A stretch of 64,000 nucleotides of DNA from Lacrimispora xylanisolvens (lineage in GTDB: Bacteria > Bacillota > Clostridia > Lachnospirales > Lachnospiraceae): assembly GCF_002934545.1 (NCBI RefSeq), contig NZ_PTJA01000015.1, positions 1-64,000 of the forward strand, written 5' to 3'. Numbering within the stretch: position 1 is the first letter of the stretch; each line of letters starts with the position of its first letter. This document shows, piece by piece, positions 33,551 to 41,941 of the stretch. Both the position numbers and the translations under genes were made by a program. The notes below the pieces were generated by a model that was given only the letters and a program-made list of their open reading frames with translations, did no database searches and was not told where the DNA came from.

Positions 33551-34716
33551 GGCCTTGGCTTTCCGCATTCGGAGCAAAACTTACCGGTATTAACCGCTCC
33601 GCAGCCACAGGTCCATGGACCTTCCGGCTTTTTGCTGCCGCAATCCGGACAGAATTTTCCAGTGTTAACGCTTCCGCAGCTGCAGGTCCATGTTTCCTGT
33701 GCACCTGCATTCTTAGCTGCCTGATTCATCTGCATCTGATTTGCATTGGCGGCGGAAGCGGCTCCCATAAATCCACCTGCAGTATTCATTCCCATACCCA
33801 TGCCCATGAATCCTGCCAGTGAGCCATTGGCATTGCTTCCCGCTGCCTCGATTCCTCTGGCCGCCGCGCCTTGAACATAACCTTCCCGTATGCCAGGATC
33901 GCTGAGCATTGCTCCCTGATTTCTCATCTGAATCAGAGATTTGGACTCTTCATCATAGGAGATGCTTGCAATTCCCACAGACTGGATTTCAATTCCTCTT
34001 CCGACTCTCCACTGGTCATCTAACACATCTGCCATGTACTGTCCCAGTTCTCTGCCCTTGGAAGCTACATAAGATATCCGGATTCCATCGGCAGACATCT
34101 GATTAATGGAAGACTGGAGGGCTTCCAAAAATTCTGATAAATACTGCCCGTTTATATCCTCCACCTCAATATGATCTGCATTCTTTGGTACAGCCTCTGC
34201 ATAAAAAAGAATGGGGTCTGTTACTTTTATGGAATAAGTGCCATGAGCCCTTAAAAACAGCTCTGCATTGTAAAACTGATCAAAATAATTAATGGGATTG
34301 GGTGTGCCAAACTTGATTCCCTTGATTTCCTGCAGATTTATGAAGTAAACCTTCTGGGCAGTGGGTGTCTGACCTCCAAAGCGGATCCGGTCAAAGGATT
34401 CGCTCACTGCTTCCTTTAACTGACCATTAAAAAGAGAGGGCATGGATGAATTCTTAACCGTAAAGTATCCAGGCTCCCCTGTATAGTCAATTACCTTTCC
34501 CCCGTCCACCAGAAGCATAAACTGGTTGGGGTAAACATGAATGACGGAACCGTCTGATACCGTATTATCGGTTCCTTTTGTATTGGACCCTTTCCGAACC
34601 TTTACACCGCTGGTAAACAGGGTCTGATCTCCCATATCGCCTGCCTCTATCACTTCCAGCCACTGGTCAGCCAGTGAGCCTCCGATTGCTGAAGTCAACG
34701 CTTTTACAATTCCCAT
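33547..34716 (-). CDS. SPFH-domain protein with C-terminal zinc ribbons (YdjI-like)
   Basis: The 389-residue product has an SPFH/virion-core-protein domain (about residues 1-290; MGIVKALTSAIGGSLADQWL, then NPINYFDQFYNAELFLRAHGT) without a transmembrane helix. A Gly/Ala/Met/Asn-rich linker (about 285-340) and two tandem zinc ribbons at the very C-terminus follow. The two ribbons are near duplicates (CSCGSVNTGKFCPDCGS and CGCGAVNTGKFCSECGK). Flotillin-like scaffolds of this sort oligomerise on membranes. B. subtilis YdjI is the closest family I recognise; there it works with YdjG, YdjH and the PspA paralogue YdjF. No pspA gene is adjacent here. Good ribosome site AAAGGAGG. Confidence 0.9.
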   Translation of the reverse strand: MGIVKALTSAIGGSLADQWLEVIEAGDMGDQTLFTSGVKVRKGSNTKGTDNTVSDGSVIHVYPNQFMLLVDGGKVIDYTGEPGYFTVKNSSMPSLFNGQLKEAVSESFDRIRFGGQTPTAQKVYFINLQEIKGIKFGTPNPINYFDQFYNAELFLRAHGTYSIKVTDPILFYAEAVPKNADHIEVEDINGQYLSEFLEALQSSINQMSADGIRISYVASKGRELGQYMADVLDDQWRVGRGIEIQSVGIASISYDEESKSLIQMRNQGAMLSDPGIREGYVQGAAARGIEAAGSNANGSLAGFMGMGMGMNTAGGFMGAASAANANQMQMNQAAKNAGAQETWTCSCGSVNTGKFCPDCGSKKPEGPWTCGCGAVNTGKFCSECGKPRP

Positions 34717-34772
34717 TCCGATTCCTCCTTTAGATTTTTATTACATATTATACTGCACAGATGATGTCCTGG

Positions 34773-35600
34773 CTATCCCATTCCCCGCATCATGGCAATT
34801 TCTTTTGCATATCCAGGTAAATCATTGGGTGTTTCCAGATAGAAAGGCAGATTCTTAAGACTTGGATGTTCCACAATCCGTTTTAACGCATCAAATCCAA
34901 TCATTCCTTCTCCAATTGCTGCATGCCGGTCCTTATGGGAACCAAGGGGATTTAAACTGTCATTTAAATGTATGGCTTTCAGCCTGGAAAGGCCGATGAT
35001 CCGGTCAAATTCATTTAAAACTCCATCTAAATCTCCGGCAATATCATAACCTGCATCCCAGACATGGCAGGTATCCAGACAGACTCCCATGCATTCGTTT
35101 CGCTCAACCTGATTAAGAATTCCGCGAAGCTCTTCAAACGTTCGTCCCACTTCGCTGCCTTTTCCCGACATGGTTTCCAAAAGAACCGTGGTTTTCTGGT
35201 CTGGTCTTAAAATCTGATTCAGCATATGGGAAATATAACGGATTCCTGTTTCTGCTCCCTGACCAGTATGGCTTCCGGGATGAAAATTATAACAATTGCC
35301 AGGAATATATTCCATTCGATCCAGATCATCTTTCATGGTATCTCTGGCCAGTTCCCTTAACCCCTCGTCTGCAGAGCATGCATTGAGGGTGTAGGGAGCG
35401 TGGGCAAGTATCCGGTTAATTTTGTGCTCTTGGGCAAAAGAGAGAAAACGCCCGATATCTTCCGGATCCAGCTTTTTGGCTTTCGTTCCTCTGGGATTTC
35501 TTGAAAAAAACTGAAATGTATCCGCACCGATCTTCACAGCTTCCTTGCCCATGGCAAGAAATCCTTTGGATGAAGATAAGTGACAGCCGATTGTAAGCAT
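34773..35600 (-). CDS. nfo: Deoxyribonuclease IV (AP endonuclease)
   Basis: Cleaves at abasic sites in base-excision repair, with a tri-zinc centre. The 275-residue product is a complete TIM-barrel Nfo: ligand residues lie in FHPGSHTG (about 107-114), [13 protein letters not shown] (about 143-155), [13 protein letters not shown] (about 175-187) and [22 protein letters not shown] split around residues 214-236. The start is ATG 35600, 6 bases after AAGGAG; the longer frame from 35666 would run into the permease gene. Only 13 bases separate it from that permease gene, so it is probably transcribed with the two-component/ABC operon. Confidence 0.95.
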   Translation of the reverse strand: MLTIGCHLSSSKGFLAMGKEAVKIGADTFQFFSRNPRGTKAKKLDPEDIGRFLSFAQEHKINRILAHAPYTLNACSADEGLRELARDTMKDDLDRMEYIPGNCYNFHPGSHTGQGAETGIRYISHMLNQILRPDQKTTVLLETMSGKGSEVGRTFEELRGILNQVERNECMGVCLDTCHVWDAGYDIAGDLDGVLNEFDRIIGLSRLKAIHLNDSLNPLGSHKDRHAAIGEGMIGFDALKRIVEHPSLKNLPFYLETPNDLPGYAKEIAMMRGMG

Positions 35601-35613
35601 AAAGATCTCCTTC

Positions 35614-36525
35614 TTATTTTTTTCTGATTCTTCTTCTCTTGGACTGACTGACGCCCCTAATGGCAATAAGAATAAATATGGCTGCCAGAAGAAGCTGAAT
35701 CAGGATGCTTAACAGCACCCAGTTATTCATGATGAAGTTATCGGGGTGAGGTCCAAACCAGTTATTTAAACTGCTTATCACCGGATTAACCCCCGCCTGC
35801 TTGTTGATCATCACGTAAAAGGTTGCCACCGGATTTAATAACAGCAAATACAGGCATGGACCGGAGTTTGCCTGATCTGTCACTCCATTGATACTGGAAG
35901 CATAAGAGCTGTCCATATTCATTCTTGCCATGGAAAGCATAAATATATTGACTGCATAAGTTCCTGCTGCTATAAAAACCAATACCCCATAGCTTACCAC
36001 AGTGGCAACGGTAGATCGTTTAAAAAGAGAGGAAAAACAGATTCCCATACTTCCGCAAAGAAGTGCTACAGTGAGATAACAAAGCAGCAGCAGAAGCACA
36101 TCATGAATCATTACTCCGCCATACACAAAGGAAACAGCAAGCAGAGGGAAGCTGGAAACCACCATGAGAAACATGGTACTGAAAGAAGATAGAAGCTTTC
36201 CCCATATAATTTCTGATGGCTTCATGGTTGTGGTCAGCAAAATATCAAGGGTCTGCCGTTCCCGTTCGCCGCTTATACTTCCTGCGGTGAGAGCAGGCAT
36301 AATAAACATCAGCATAACAAATTCCACAACTGCGACAAATACGTATAACGTGGTAAAGGATGAATACTGGATCTCAGCTGTCAGCTTTACCCGTTCTACT
36401 ACGGAATACATATTAAGCAGTATTACCAGTGCCAGGATGGAATTAAAAATCACCAGAATCAGTGCCAGCCGGAAGCTTCTGGCACTGACCATGGTCTCCC
36501 GCTTATAAACCGGATTCGTTTTCAT
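35614..36525 (-). CDS. ABC-2 type transporter permease
   Basis: The 303-residue product is a six-helix ABC-2 permease: helices near residues 18-40, 55-75, 100-125, 135-160, 170-195 and 270-292. The cytoplasmic segment [25 protein letters not shown] split around residue 80 is the typical coupling region after the second helix. The first external loop is short; a larger external loop lies between the fifth and sixth helices. The start is ATG 36525, overlapping the end of the ATPase gene by 23 bases. It pairs with that ATPase. The substrate is unknown; linkage to a sensor kinase suggests an export or envelope-defence function. Confidence 0.9.
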   Translation of the reverse strand: MKTNPVYKRETMVSARSFRLALILVIFNSILALVILLNMYSVVERVKLTAEIQYSSFTTLYVFVAVVEFVMLMFIMPALTAGSISGERERQTLDILLTTTMKPSEIIWGKLLSSFSTMFLMVVSSFPLLAVSFVYGGVMIHDVLLLLLCYLTVALLCGSMGICFSSLFKRSTVATVVSYGVLVFIAAGTYAVNIFMLSMARMNMDSSYASSINGVTDQANSGPCLYLLLLNPVATFYVMINKQAGVNPVISSLNNWFGPHPDNFIMNNWVLLSILIQLLLAAIFILIAIRGVSQSKRRRIRKK

Positions 36526-37468
36526 GTACAAGCACCGCCTTTTCTTTATCAGGATCTGTAATCTGCATAAATAAGGATTCCAGACTCCCCTGTTCCCTGC
36601 TAAATCCATGAACCATTACTTCCGCATCAATCAGCTGCTGAAGCAAAATGGCCTCATCCTGCTGGTCTCCGATAAAATTCACCCGGATATCCCCTTCCTT
36701 GACTGCAATCGTCTGCACACAGGGCTGGCTTTTTAAAATAGTTAGGGCTTTTTCCTTACTGCCCAGTATGGAAATAACCAGAGGATTGGTAGCATTCACC
36801 CTCCTTAAAATTTCTTCCATGCTTCCGCTTAAAACCATCTTTCCCTGGTCAATAATTCCAATATCCGTACACAGCTCAGACAGTTCAGACAGAACATGGG
36901 AGCTGATGAAAATGGTCTTTCCCTGTTCTCTCAATTCTTTTAAAATCTCTTTAAATTCAAACCGTGTTCTTGGATCCAGACCGGAGGCAGGTTCATCAAG
37001 TACCAGAAGGAGGGGATCATGAATCAGAGCTCTGGCCAGACAGAGGCGCTGCTTCATGCCTCTTGATAAACTGTCGACATAGAAATCTGATTTATCCTCC
37101 AGCCCTACCTGTTCCAAAAGAGTCATATACCGGCTTCTGGCTTTCAGACCATTAATTCCGTAACAGGAAGCAAAAAACTCCATGTATTCATTGACCTTTA
37201 AGTTATCATACACCCCAAAAAAATCAGGCACATAGCCGATTTCCTGCTTAAGTATGTTCAAACCGTCAGACACATCTGTTCCGTTAATTAAGACCTGACC
37301 GCTGTCTGCAAATAAAAGGCCTGTCATAATCTTAATAGCAGTGGTCTTCCCCGCTCCATTGGGTCCCACAAAACCATACAGGGATCCTTCGGGAATCATT
37401 ATATCAAGACCGTTTAAGGCATGAAATTTGCCGAACTTTTTCTTTAAATCTTTAATCTCTAATATCAT
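36503..37468 (-). CDS. ABC transporter ATP-binding protein
   Basis: The 321-residue ATPase has Walker A GPNGAGKTTAIK near residue 35, the Q-loop region EIGYVPDFFGVYDNL, the signature LSRGMKQRLCLARAL near 139 and Walker B LLVLDEPASGLDPR near 158, then the His switch SSHVLSEL. A C-terminal extension of about 100 residues (beta-rich, SILGSKEKALTILKSQPCVQT) is as in CcmA/NatA-type export ATPases. Its ATG overlaps the stop of the 830-residue exoprotein gene by 4 bases, and its 3' end overlaps the permease gene. It energises the permease of this operon. Confidence 0.95.
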   Translation of the reverse strand: MILEIKDLKKKFGKFHALNGLDIMIPEGSLYGFVGPNGAGKTTAIKIMTGLLFADSGQVLINGTDVSDGLNILKQEIGYVPDFFGVYDNLKVNEYMEFFASCYGINGLKARSRYMTLLEQVGLEDKSDFYVDSLSRGMKQRLCLARALIHDPLLLVLDEPASGLDPRTRFEFKEILKELREQGKTIFISSHVLSELSELCTDIGIIDQGKMVLSGSMEEILRRVNATNPLVISILGSKEKALTILKSQPCVQTIAVKEGDIRVNFIGDQQDEAILLQQLIDAEVMVHGFSREQGSLESLFMQITDPDKEKAVLVHENESGL

Positions 37469-39957
37469 TTATCCCTCCCCAGAACCATCAGCATGGGCAG
37501 TGTCACATACCAGTTGTTTTCTACGCTGTCCTCACAGACATATTTAACTGTCAGTGTATTACCAGGTGATAAATATGAGACCAGTTCCCTTGCCGAATAT
37601 TCTGTTTTACCTGGATCCATGAGATCGTAATTACCCGTATCGTGATTGTAAAAGTACATTTTCCCTTTAAATATATTGGTATAATTCGTACTCTGACTGT
37701 CTAAAAACTCCTCGGAAGGATTCTCAAATATCAGCTTCTCCACGCTCACATCATTACCCAGAGAATATTCCAGGGCAACCGGATCCACGCCGTAGATGGC
37801 ATTGGTATCCGAATAATACTGTCCGCTTACGGTTGTAGGCATTCGCATCAGCGCAGACCTGTATGTCTCATCATCCTTTTTCAAATTAACATTGATAGCA
37901 GAGGTATACATGGTTACCCCATAGGTCTCATATCCACCGTTTACCAGGAACTGATTGTCCTTCTGATCCTCACTGAAAGCTACAATCCGTGCTTCCTGGT
38001 TGTAAAAAGAGGAATACCGGTCCAGATAAAAGCTTAAAATATTGGTTCTTGAAAGAGCAAGCATATAATCCGGATCTTCTATATCCGCCTTTGAATACTG
38101 ATAACCTCCTGTTACCCGGGCAGATACCTGGAAGGAATTATTAATGGGATAATTGATAACAGAAATCCCATCCAGTTGTTTGGTCTCCCCTGGCTTTAGC
38201 TCATCTATGACAACCATCTTGCCATACATAAGAATCCCTACCTTTTCCACTGAAAAAGGATATTCATTGGTAACTGTTCCAAATACATTTCCATTAAACA
38301 GGGTGATTTTCGCCCACAGGCCCTTCTGGTTCTCATTTGAAGTTCTTTTCTTCAGTGCATAGTATTTAGGCGAAAAAGCGGCTGCATTCTGCGCAGATAC
38401 TCTTGTTCCGTCTTCCCCATAGCTGATCCTTACATTATAATCTTCACTCCCTGTAAATTTCGGTACGGGAGCCCGTTCATAGGACTTGCTTCTGGTAATG
38501 GGGAGAAGGCTGTAAGAGGGATCTAACAGTATGGAATAGGCTCTGTTATAAGGGGTTCTCATATTGATATAAGTATACTCATCCTCAAAACTTTCCGAAT
38601 TATCAAAAATTGTAGCATAGGTAAAAAAGGTATCCCGAAACCGGGTTTTGGCTCCCATGAAGTAAACCACCACGGTAAACAGAAGAGACACCGACACAAT
38701 TGCAGTCCGGTAATAACGTCTCTTGTCTTTCCGTTTTAAAATCAGATAGGTGCCAGGTCCCACCAGCACAATATAGGTTAAAATAACGATGGAATAGAGC
38801 GCAAGACCTGGAAGCTTATCCACATCTCCAGTATTAAGCATGTTCTGAACGGACCAGAACTGGCTGGAATTGCCGCTGTACAAATAAGAAGAAAGATTAT
38901 TTAATCTGGTTTCTCCAAGCAGAGCCGTAAACATCTTGTCAACATAGGAACGCTGTGTTTCGCAAAACGGAGCAATATCAACAAAGTCATAGGCTGCAAC
39001 ACCCACAACTCCTTTTCCCCTGACTGCAGCTGTTAAAACAGGAAACTGATCATTGGAAAGGACACCGGTTCCTCCCTTTAAAGAGATATCGGCGCAGACA
39101 AGATTCATAAAGGAATCTCCAGGACCATTGGTGGCATACTCCACTCCCATGTCCACCGATTTTTCTGCAGGTACTTCATAATCTTCATTGAGCAGATCTG
39201 ACCGGAACGCATAAAGCGTATCATCTGCACGGGCGCCGGTTCCAAGAAGAAGGGTTCCTCCATCCTTTACCCATTCCATAATGGCAGATATCTGATCTTT
39301 TGAAAGCTTTCTGGTATCATAATCGGTTATGACAAGCACATCCAGCAGATCCAGACCGATCACATGATCGGGCAGCTTCTCCGCCTGCATGGGAAATGTT
39401 CTTATTTTCACAGCGCTGTAATTGACTCCCACTCCCTCCATGTAGGACAGCTTCTCCGGTTCGTCGGACAATATACCTGCATAAAGTTCTGCCACATCTG
39501 TGGGCACGTTCATCTTTAAGCGCTTTCGTATCAGTTCTGTTCCCTGGGAATCTAACAGCTTCACATATAAAATATCCGCTCTTCCCACGGGAATATCCAG
39601 AGATTTCTCTGCAGATCCCATGGCATCCAGAGTAATCGGGTAATCGTATTGATAGATGTCATAGTCGGATTCCATCGCCTCTACACGCACCGTACCACTA
39701 AAGGGTGATGCAGACTGGCTTTTCAGCGAGAAATTCACAGGAACATAGCGGTCTGCCTTGGCGTTTCCGTCATATCCATATGTAACCTCCATGCCGATAC
39801 CGGAAGTATTCTCACCGCCATATTCTTCAGAATAGGAACTTCCCCCATTCCCTCCATTCTCCGGGCCATTTGCGGTCATGCCGAAAACAGGCAGCAATGA
39901 GCTGCCTGCCAACGTGAGCCCCATGGCACAAATCAGGGATATCTTTCTGAGTTTCAT
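37465..39957 (-). CDS. Large membrane-anchored exoprotein of the ABC operon, unknown function
   Basis: The 830-residue product has a signal peptide (residues 1-27, LLPVFGMTA end) and a Gly/Ser-rich linker (28-52). An Ig-like beta domain (about 53-150) follows, then a glutamine-amidotransferase-like alpha/beta domain without obvious catalytic residues (about 155-350; LDVLVITDYD, IMEWVKDGGTLLLGTG). Two transmembrane helices (384-407 and 417-436) bracket a short KRKDKRR cytoplasmic loop. A second beta-rich extracytoplasmic domain of about 390 residues ends the protein. I do not recognise a named family. The layout, with operon coupling to an ABC exporter, suggests an accessory or sensing subunit of that transporter, comparable in position to auxiliary membrane proteins of gliding- or antibiotic-exporter-type ABC systems. 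Confidence 0.85.
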   Translation of the reverse strand: MKLRKISLICAMGLTLAGSSLLPVFGMTANGPENGGNGGSSYSEEYGGENTSGIGMEVTYGYDGNAKADRYVPVNFSLKSQSASPFSGTVRVEAMESDYDIYQYDYPITLDAMGSAEKSLDIPVGRADILYVKLLDSQGTELIRKRLKMNVPTDVAELYAGILSDEPEKLSYMEGVGVNYSAVKIRTFPMQAEKLPDHVIGLDLLDVLVITDYDTRKLSKDQISAIMEWVKDGGTLLLGTGARADDTLYAFRSDLLNEDYEVPAEKSVDMGVEYATNGPGDSFMNLVCADISLKGGTGVLSNDQFPVLTAAVRGKGVVGVAAYDFVDIAPFCETQRSYVDKMFTALLGETRLNNLSSYLYSGNSSQFWSVQNMLNTGDVDKLPGLALYSIVILTYIVLVGPGTYLILKRKDKRRYYRTAIVSVSLLFTVVVYFMGAKTRFRDTFFTYATIFDNSESFEDEYTYINMRTPYNRAYSILLDPSYSLLPITRSKSYERAPVPKFTGSEDYNVRISYGEDGTRVSAQNAAAFSPKYYALKKRTSNENQKGLWAKITLFNGNVFGTVTNEYPFSVEKVGILMYGKMVVIDELKPGETKQLDGISVINYPINNSFQVSARVTGGYQYSKADIEDPDYMLALSRTNILSFYLDRYSSFYNQEARIVAFSEDQKDNQFLVNGGYETYGVTMYTSAINVNLKKDDETYRSALMRMPTTVSGQYYSDTNAIYGVDPVALEYSLGNDVSVEKLIFENPSEEFLDSQSTNYTNIFKGKMYFYNHDTGNYDLMDPGKTEYSARELVSYLSPGNTLTVKYVCEDSVENNWYVTLPMLMVLGRDK

Positions 39958-39961
39958 TTTG

Positions 39962-41098
39962 TCACCCTATCTTTCCAAAGTTCTCTTTATTCACATCAAA
40001 ATTAGTTTTCAGTTTTACCGTAAATACAGTTCCTGATAAGTCACTGGAGACATGAATGGTTCCTCCGTGCATATCCACAATGCTTTTGGAAATGGCAAGG
40101 CCAAGCCCTGTTCCTCCTGTGTTGGTGGAACGGGACTGCTCCACACGGTAAAACTTGTTGAAGATCAGTGGAAGTTCTTCTTCCGGTATGACATATCCGT
40201 AGTTTACCACCTGGATGGATACAAGATCTTCGCTCCCATGTACCTTAACCAGGATCCTCTTTCCATCTGCTCCGTATTTGATTGCATTATTAATGAGATT
40301 ATCAAACAGACGGGCCAGAAGATTGGCGTCTGCTGAAACGATCTGGACGGGGACATTGCTTTGCAGCTCATAGGAAAGGTTCTTATCCATAAAACTGGGA
40401 TAAAACTCCTCCAGAAGCTGGCTTAACAGTTTTATAACATCCACTTTTGAAACGTTCATTGAAATCTTTCCGTAATTAAGCTTGGTAAATCCAAACAGAT
40501 CTTCAATCAGCTTTTCCAGCCGTTTTGTCTTTACGTATGCAATCCCTATGTACTTTTTCTGCAGTTCCTGGTCAATGATTCCATCTTTGGATAAGAGCTC
40601 CAGGTAACCGATGATGGAAGTAAGCGGTGTTCGCAGATCATGGGCTATGTTGGTAATCAATTCATTCTTTGTCCGCTCTGCTTCCCGCTCTTTATCCATT
40701 AAATCTTTTAAATCTCCAACCATCTTGTTTAAACTGGCTGCCATGACGGAGAACTCATCGTCCCCTTCAAGATCCACCGTTATGTTTAAATCTCCTTCAG
40801 AAATCCTCTGCATGGCATCGGAGATTCTCCCGATGTAACGCATGGATTTTTCCTGAAGCAGGAGAAACGTCACTGCGAATATGCCAATTCCAAAAACAAC
40901 ATAGATAATTATTACCACCACATCAAAAGAGGTGAGCATCTCAAGGAACGCATTGTCCTTTTGAGTGCCCCTCATATATGATGCAATCAGCGATACATTG
41001 GTCACCAAAAATATCTCGATCAGAACCGTTACAATGGCACTGTAAAATATATTGGCAATGACCCGGGTATGGAAACGATGATTGATATCATTTTTCAA
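39962..41098 (-). CDS. HAMP-domain sensor histidine kinase
   Basis: The 378-residue kinase has two transmembrane helices (about 15-40 and 58-81) enclosing only about 17 extracytoplasmic residues, a HAMP domain (about 82-135), a HisKA domain with phospho-acceptor His153 in ITNIAHDLRTPLTSI, and an HATPase domain with N-box NLINNAIKYG and G-box GGTGLGLAISKS. Such a short sensor loop means the signal is probably sensed in the membrane or passed by a partner such as the adjacent exoprotein or transporter, as in BceS/VanS-like kinases; this is inference. Its start overlaps the response-regulator gene by 11 bases, and the exoprotein gene follows after 4 bases. Confidence 0.94.
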   Translation of the reverse strand: MKNDINHRFHTRVIANIFYSAIVTVLIEIFLVTNVSLIASYMRGTQKDNAFLEMLTSFDVVVIIIYVVFGIGIFAVTFLLLQEKSMRYIGRISDAMQRISEGDLNITVDLEGDDEFSVMAASLNKMVGDLKDLMDKEREAERTKNELITNIAHDLRTPLTSIIGYLELLSKDGIIDQELQKKYIGIAYVKTKRLEKLIEDLFGFTKLNYGKISMNVSKVDVIKLLSQLLEEFYPSFMDKNLSYELQSNVPVQIVSADANLLARLFDNLINNAIKYGADGKRILVKVHGSEDLVSIQVVNYGYVIPEEELPLIFNKFYRVEQSRSTNTGGTGLGLAISKSIVDMHGGTIHVSSDLSGTVFTVKLKTNFDVNKENFGKIG

Positions 41099-41795
41099 TT
41101 TTGTATCCTACCCCCCAAACAGTTGTGATGATCTTGTTCTGTCTGGTGTCTTCCTTCATCTTTCCTCTCAGACGCCTGATATGTACCATTACCGTGTTAT
41201 TGGCTTCATAAACCTTTTCATTCCATACTTTTTCAAATATCTCATCTGTACTGAACACTCTTCCCGGATTGGAAGCCAGAAGATACAGGATATCAAATTC
41301 GATAGGGGTGAGTTTTATCTCTTCTCCATATACCGTCACCTTATGATTATCCTTATTAATGGTCAGTCCCCTGATTCCTATTTCATTCTTTGCCGATTCG
41401 TTTACCGCACTGTTGGGATTAAGCTGGGTATAACGGCGCAGCTGAGATTTGACTCTGGCAGTCAGTTCCAGTGGATTAAAGGGCTTTGTCACATAATCAT
41501 CAGCACCGGTTCCAAGTCCTAAAATCTTATCTAAATCTGTTGACTTGGCACTGAGCATAATAATTGGAATGTTGTTGGTTTCCCTTATCTTTTTACACAT
41601 GGTCAGACCGTCCATCCCAGGCATCATAATGTCTAAGAGTACCAGATGAATCTGAGTCTTTGTCAGAACCTCCAGTCCCTCTTCTGCATTGTTAGCCTTG
41701 TATACTTTATATCCGTCACTGACCAGATAAATCTCCACCAGATCCGCAATCTCTTTCTCGTCATCCACAACCAGAATGCTTATTGTCTCGGACAT
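41088..41795 (-). CDS. OmpR/PhoB-family response regulator
   Basis: The 235-residue DNA-binding regulator has a receiver domain (about 5-118; acidic pair DDE at 11-13, phospho-acceptor Asp55 in LLDIMMPGMDG, Lys near 105 in YVTKPFNPLEL) and a winged-helix domain (about 138-235; LTPIEFDILYLLASNPGRVF, HIRRLRGKM, TVWGVGYK). It is the first gene of the operon leading through the kinase, exoprotein, ABC ATPase and permease. It probably controls its own operon. An extended -10 (TGGTAAAAT) is visible about 90 bases upstream. Confidence 0.95.
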   Translation of the reverse strand: MSETISILVVDDEKEIADLVEIYLVSDGYKVYKANNAEEGLEVLTKTQIHLVLLDIMMPGMDGLTMCKKIRETNNIPIIMLSAKSTDLDKILGLGTGADDYVTKPFNPLELTARVKSQLRRYTQLNPNSAVNESAKNEIGIRGLTINKDNHKVTVYGEEIKLTPIEFDILYLLASNPGRVFSTDEIFEKVWNEKVYEANNTVMVHIRRLRGKMKEDTRQNKIITTVWGVGYKIEK

Positions 41796-41941
41796 TGAAA
41801 AATACCTCCCTTGTCGTTATGTAAGCGGCGTTCTCAAATTGAAAAAGAAAAAGCCTGCATCCATTTTACCACAAGAAAGGTATCTTTGCCTTACTATTTT
41901 CTTACAAAAAACCTATAAAACGGTAAATCAGGAACACCCTC

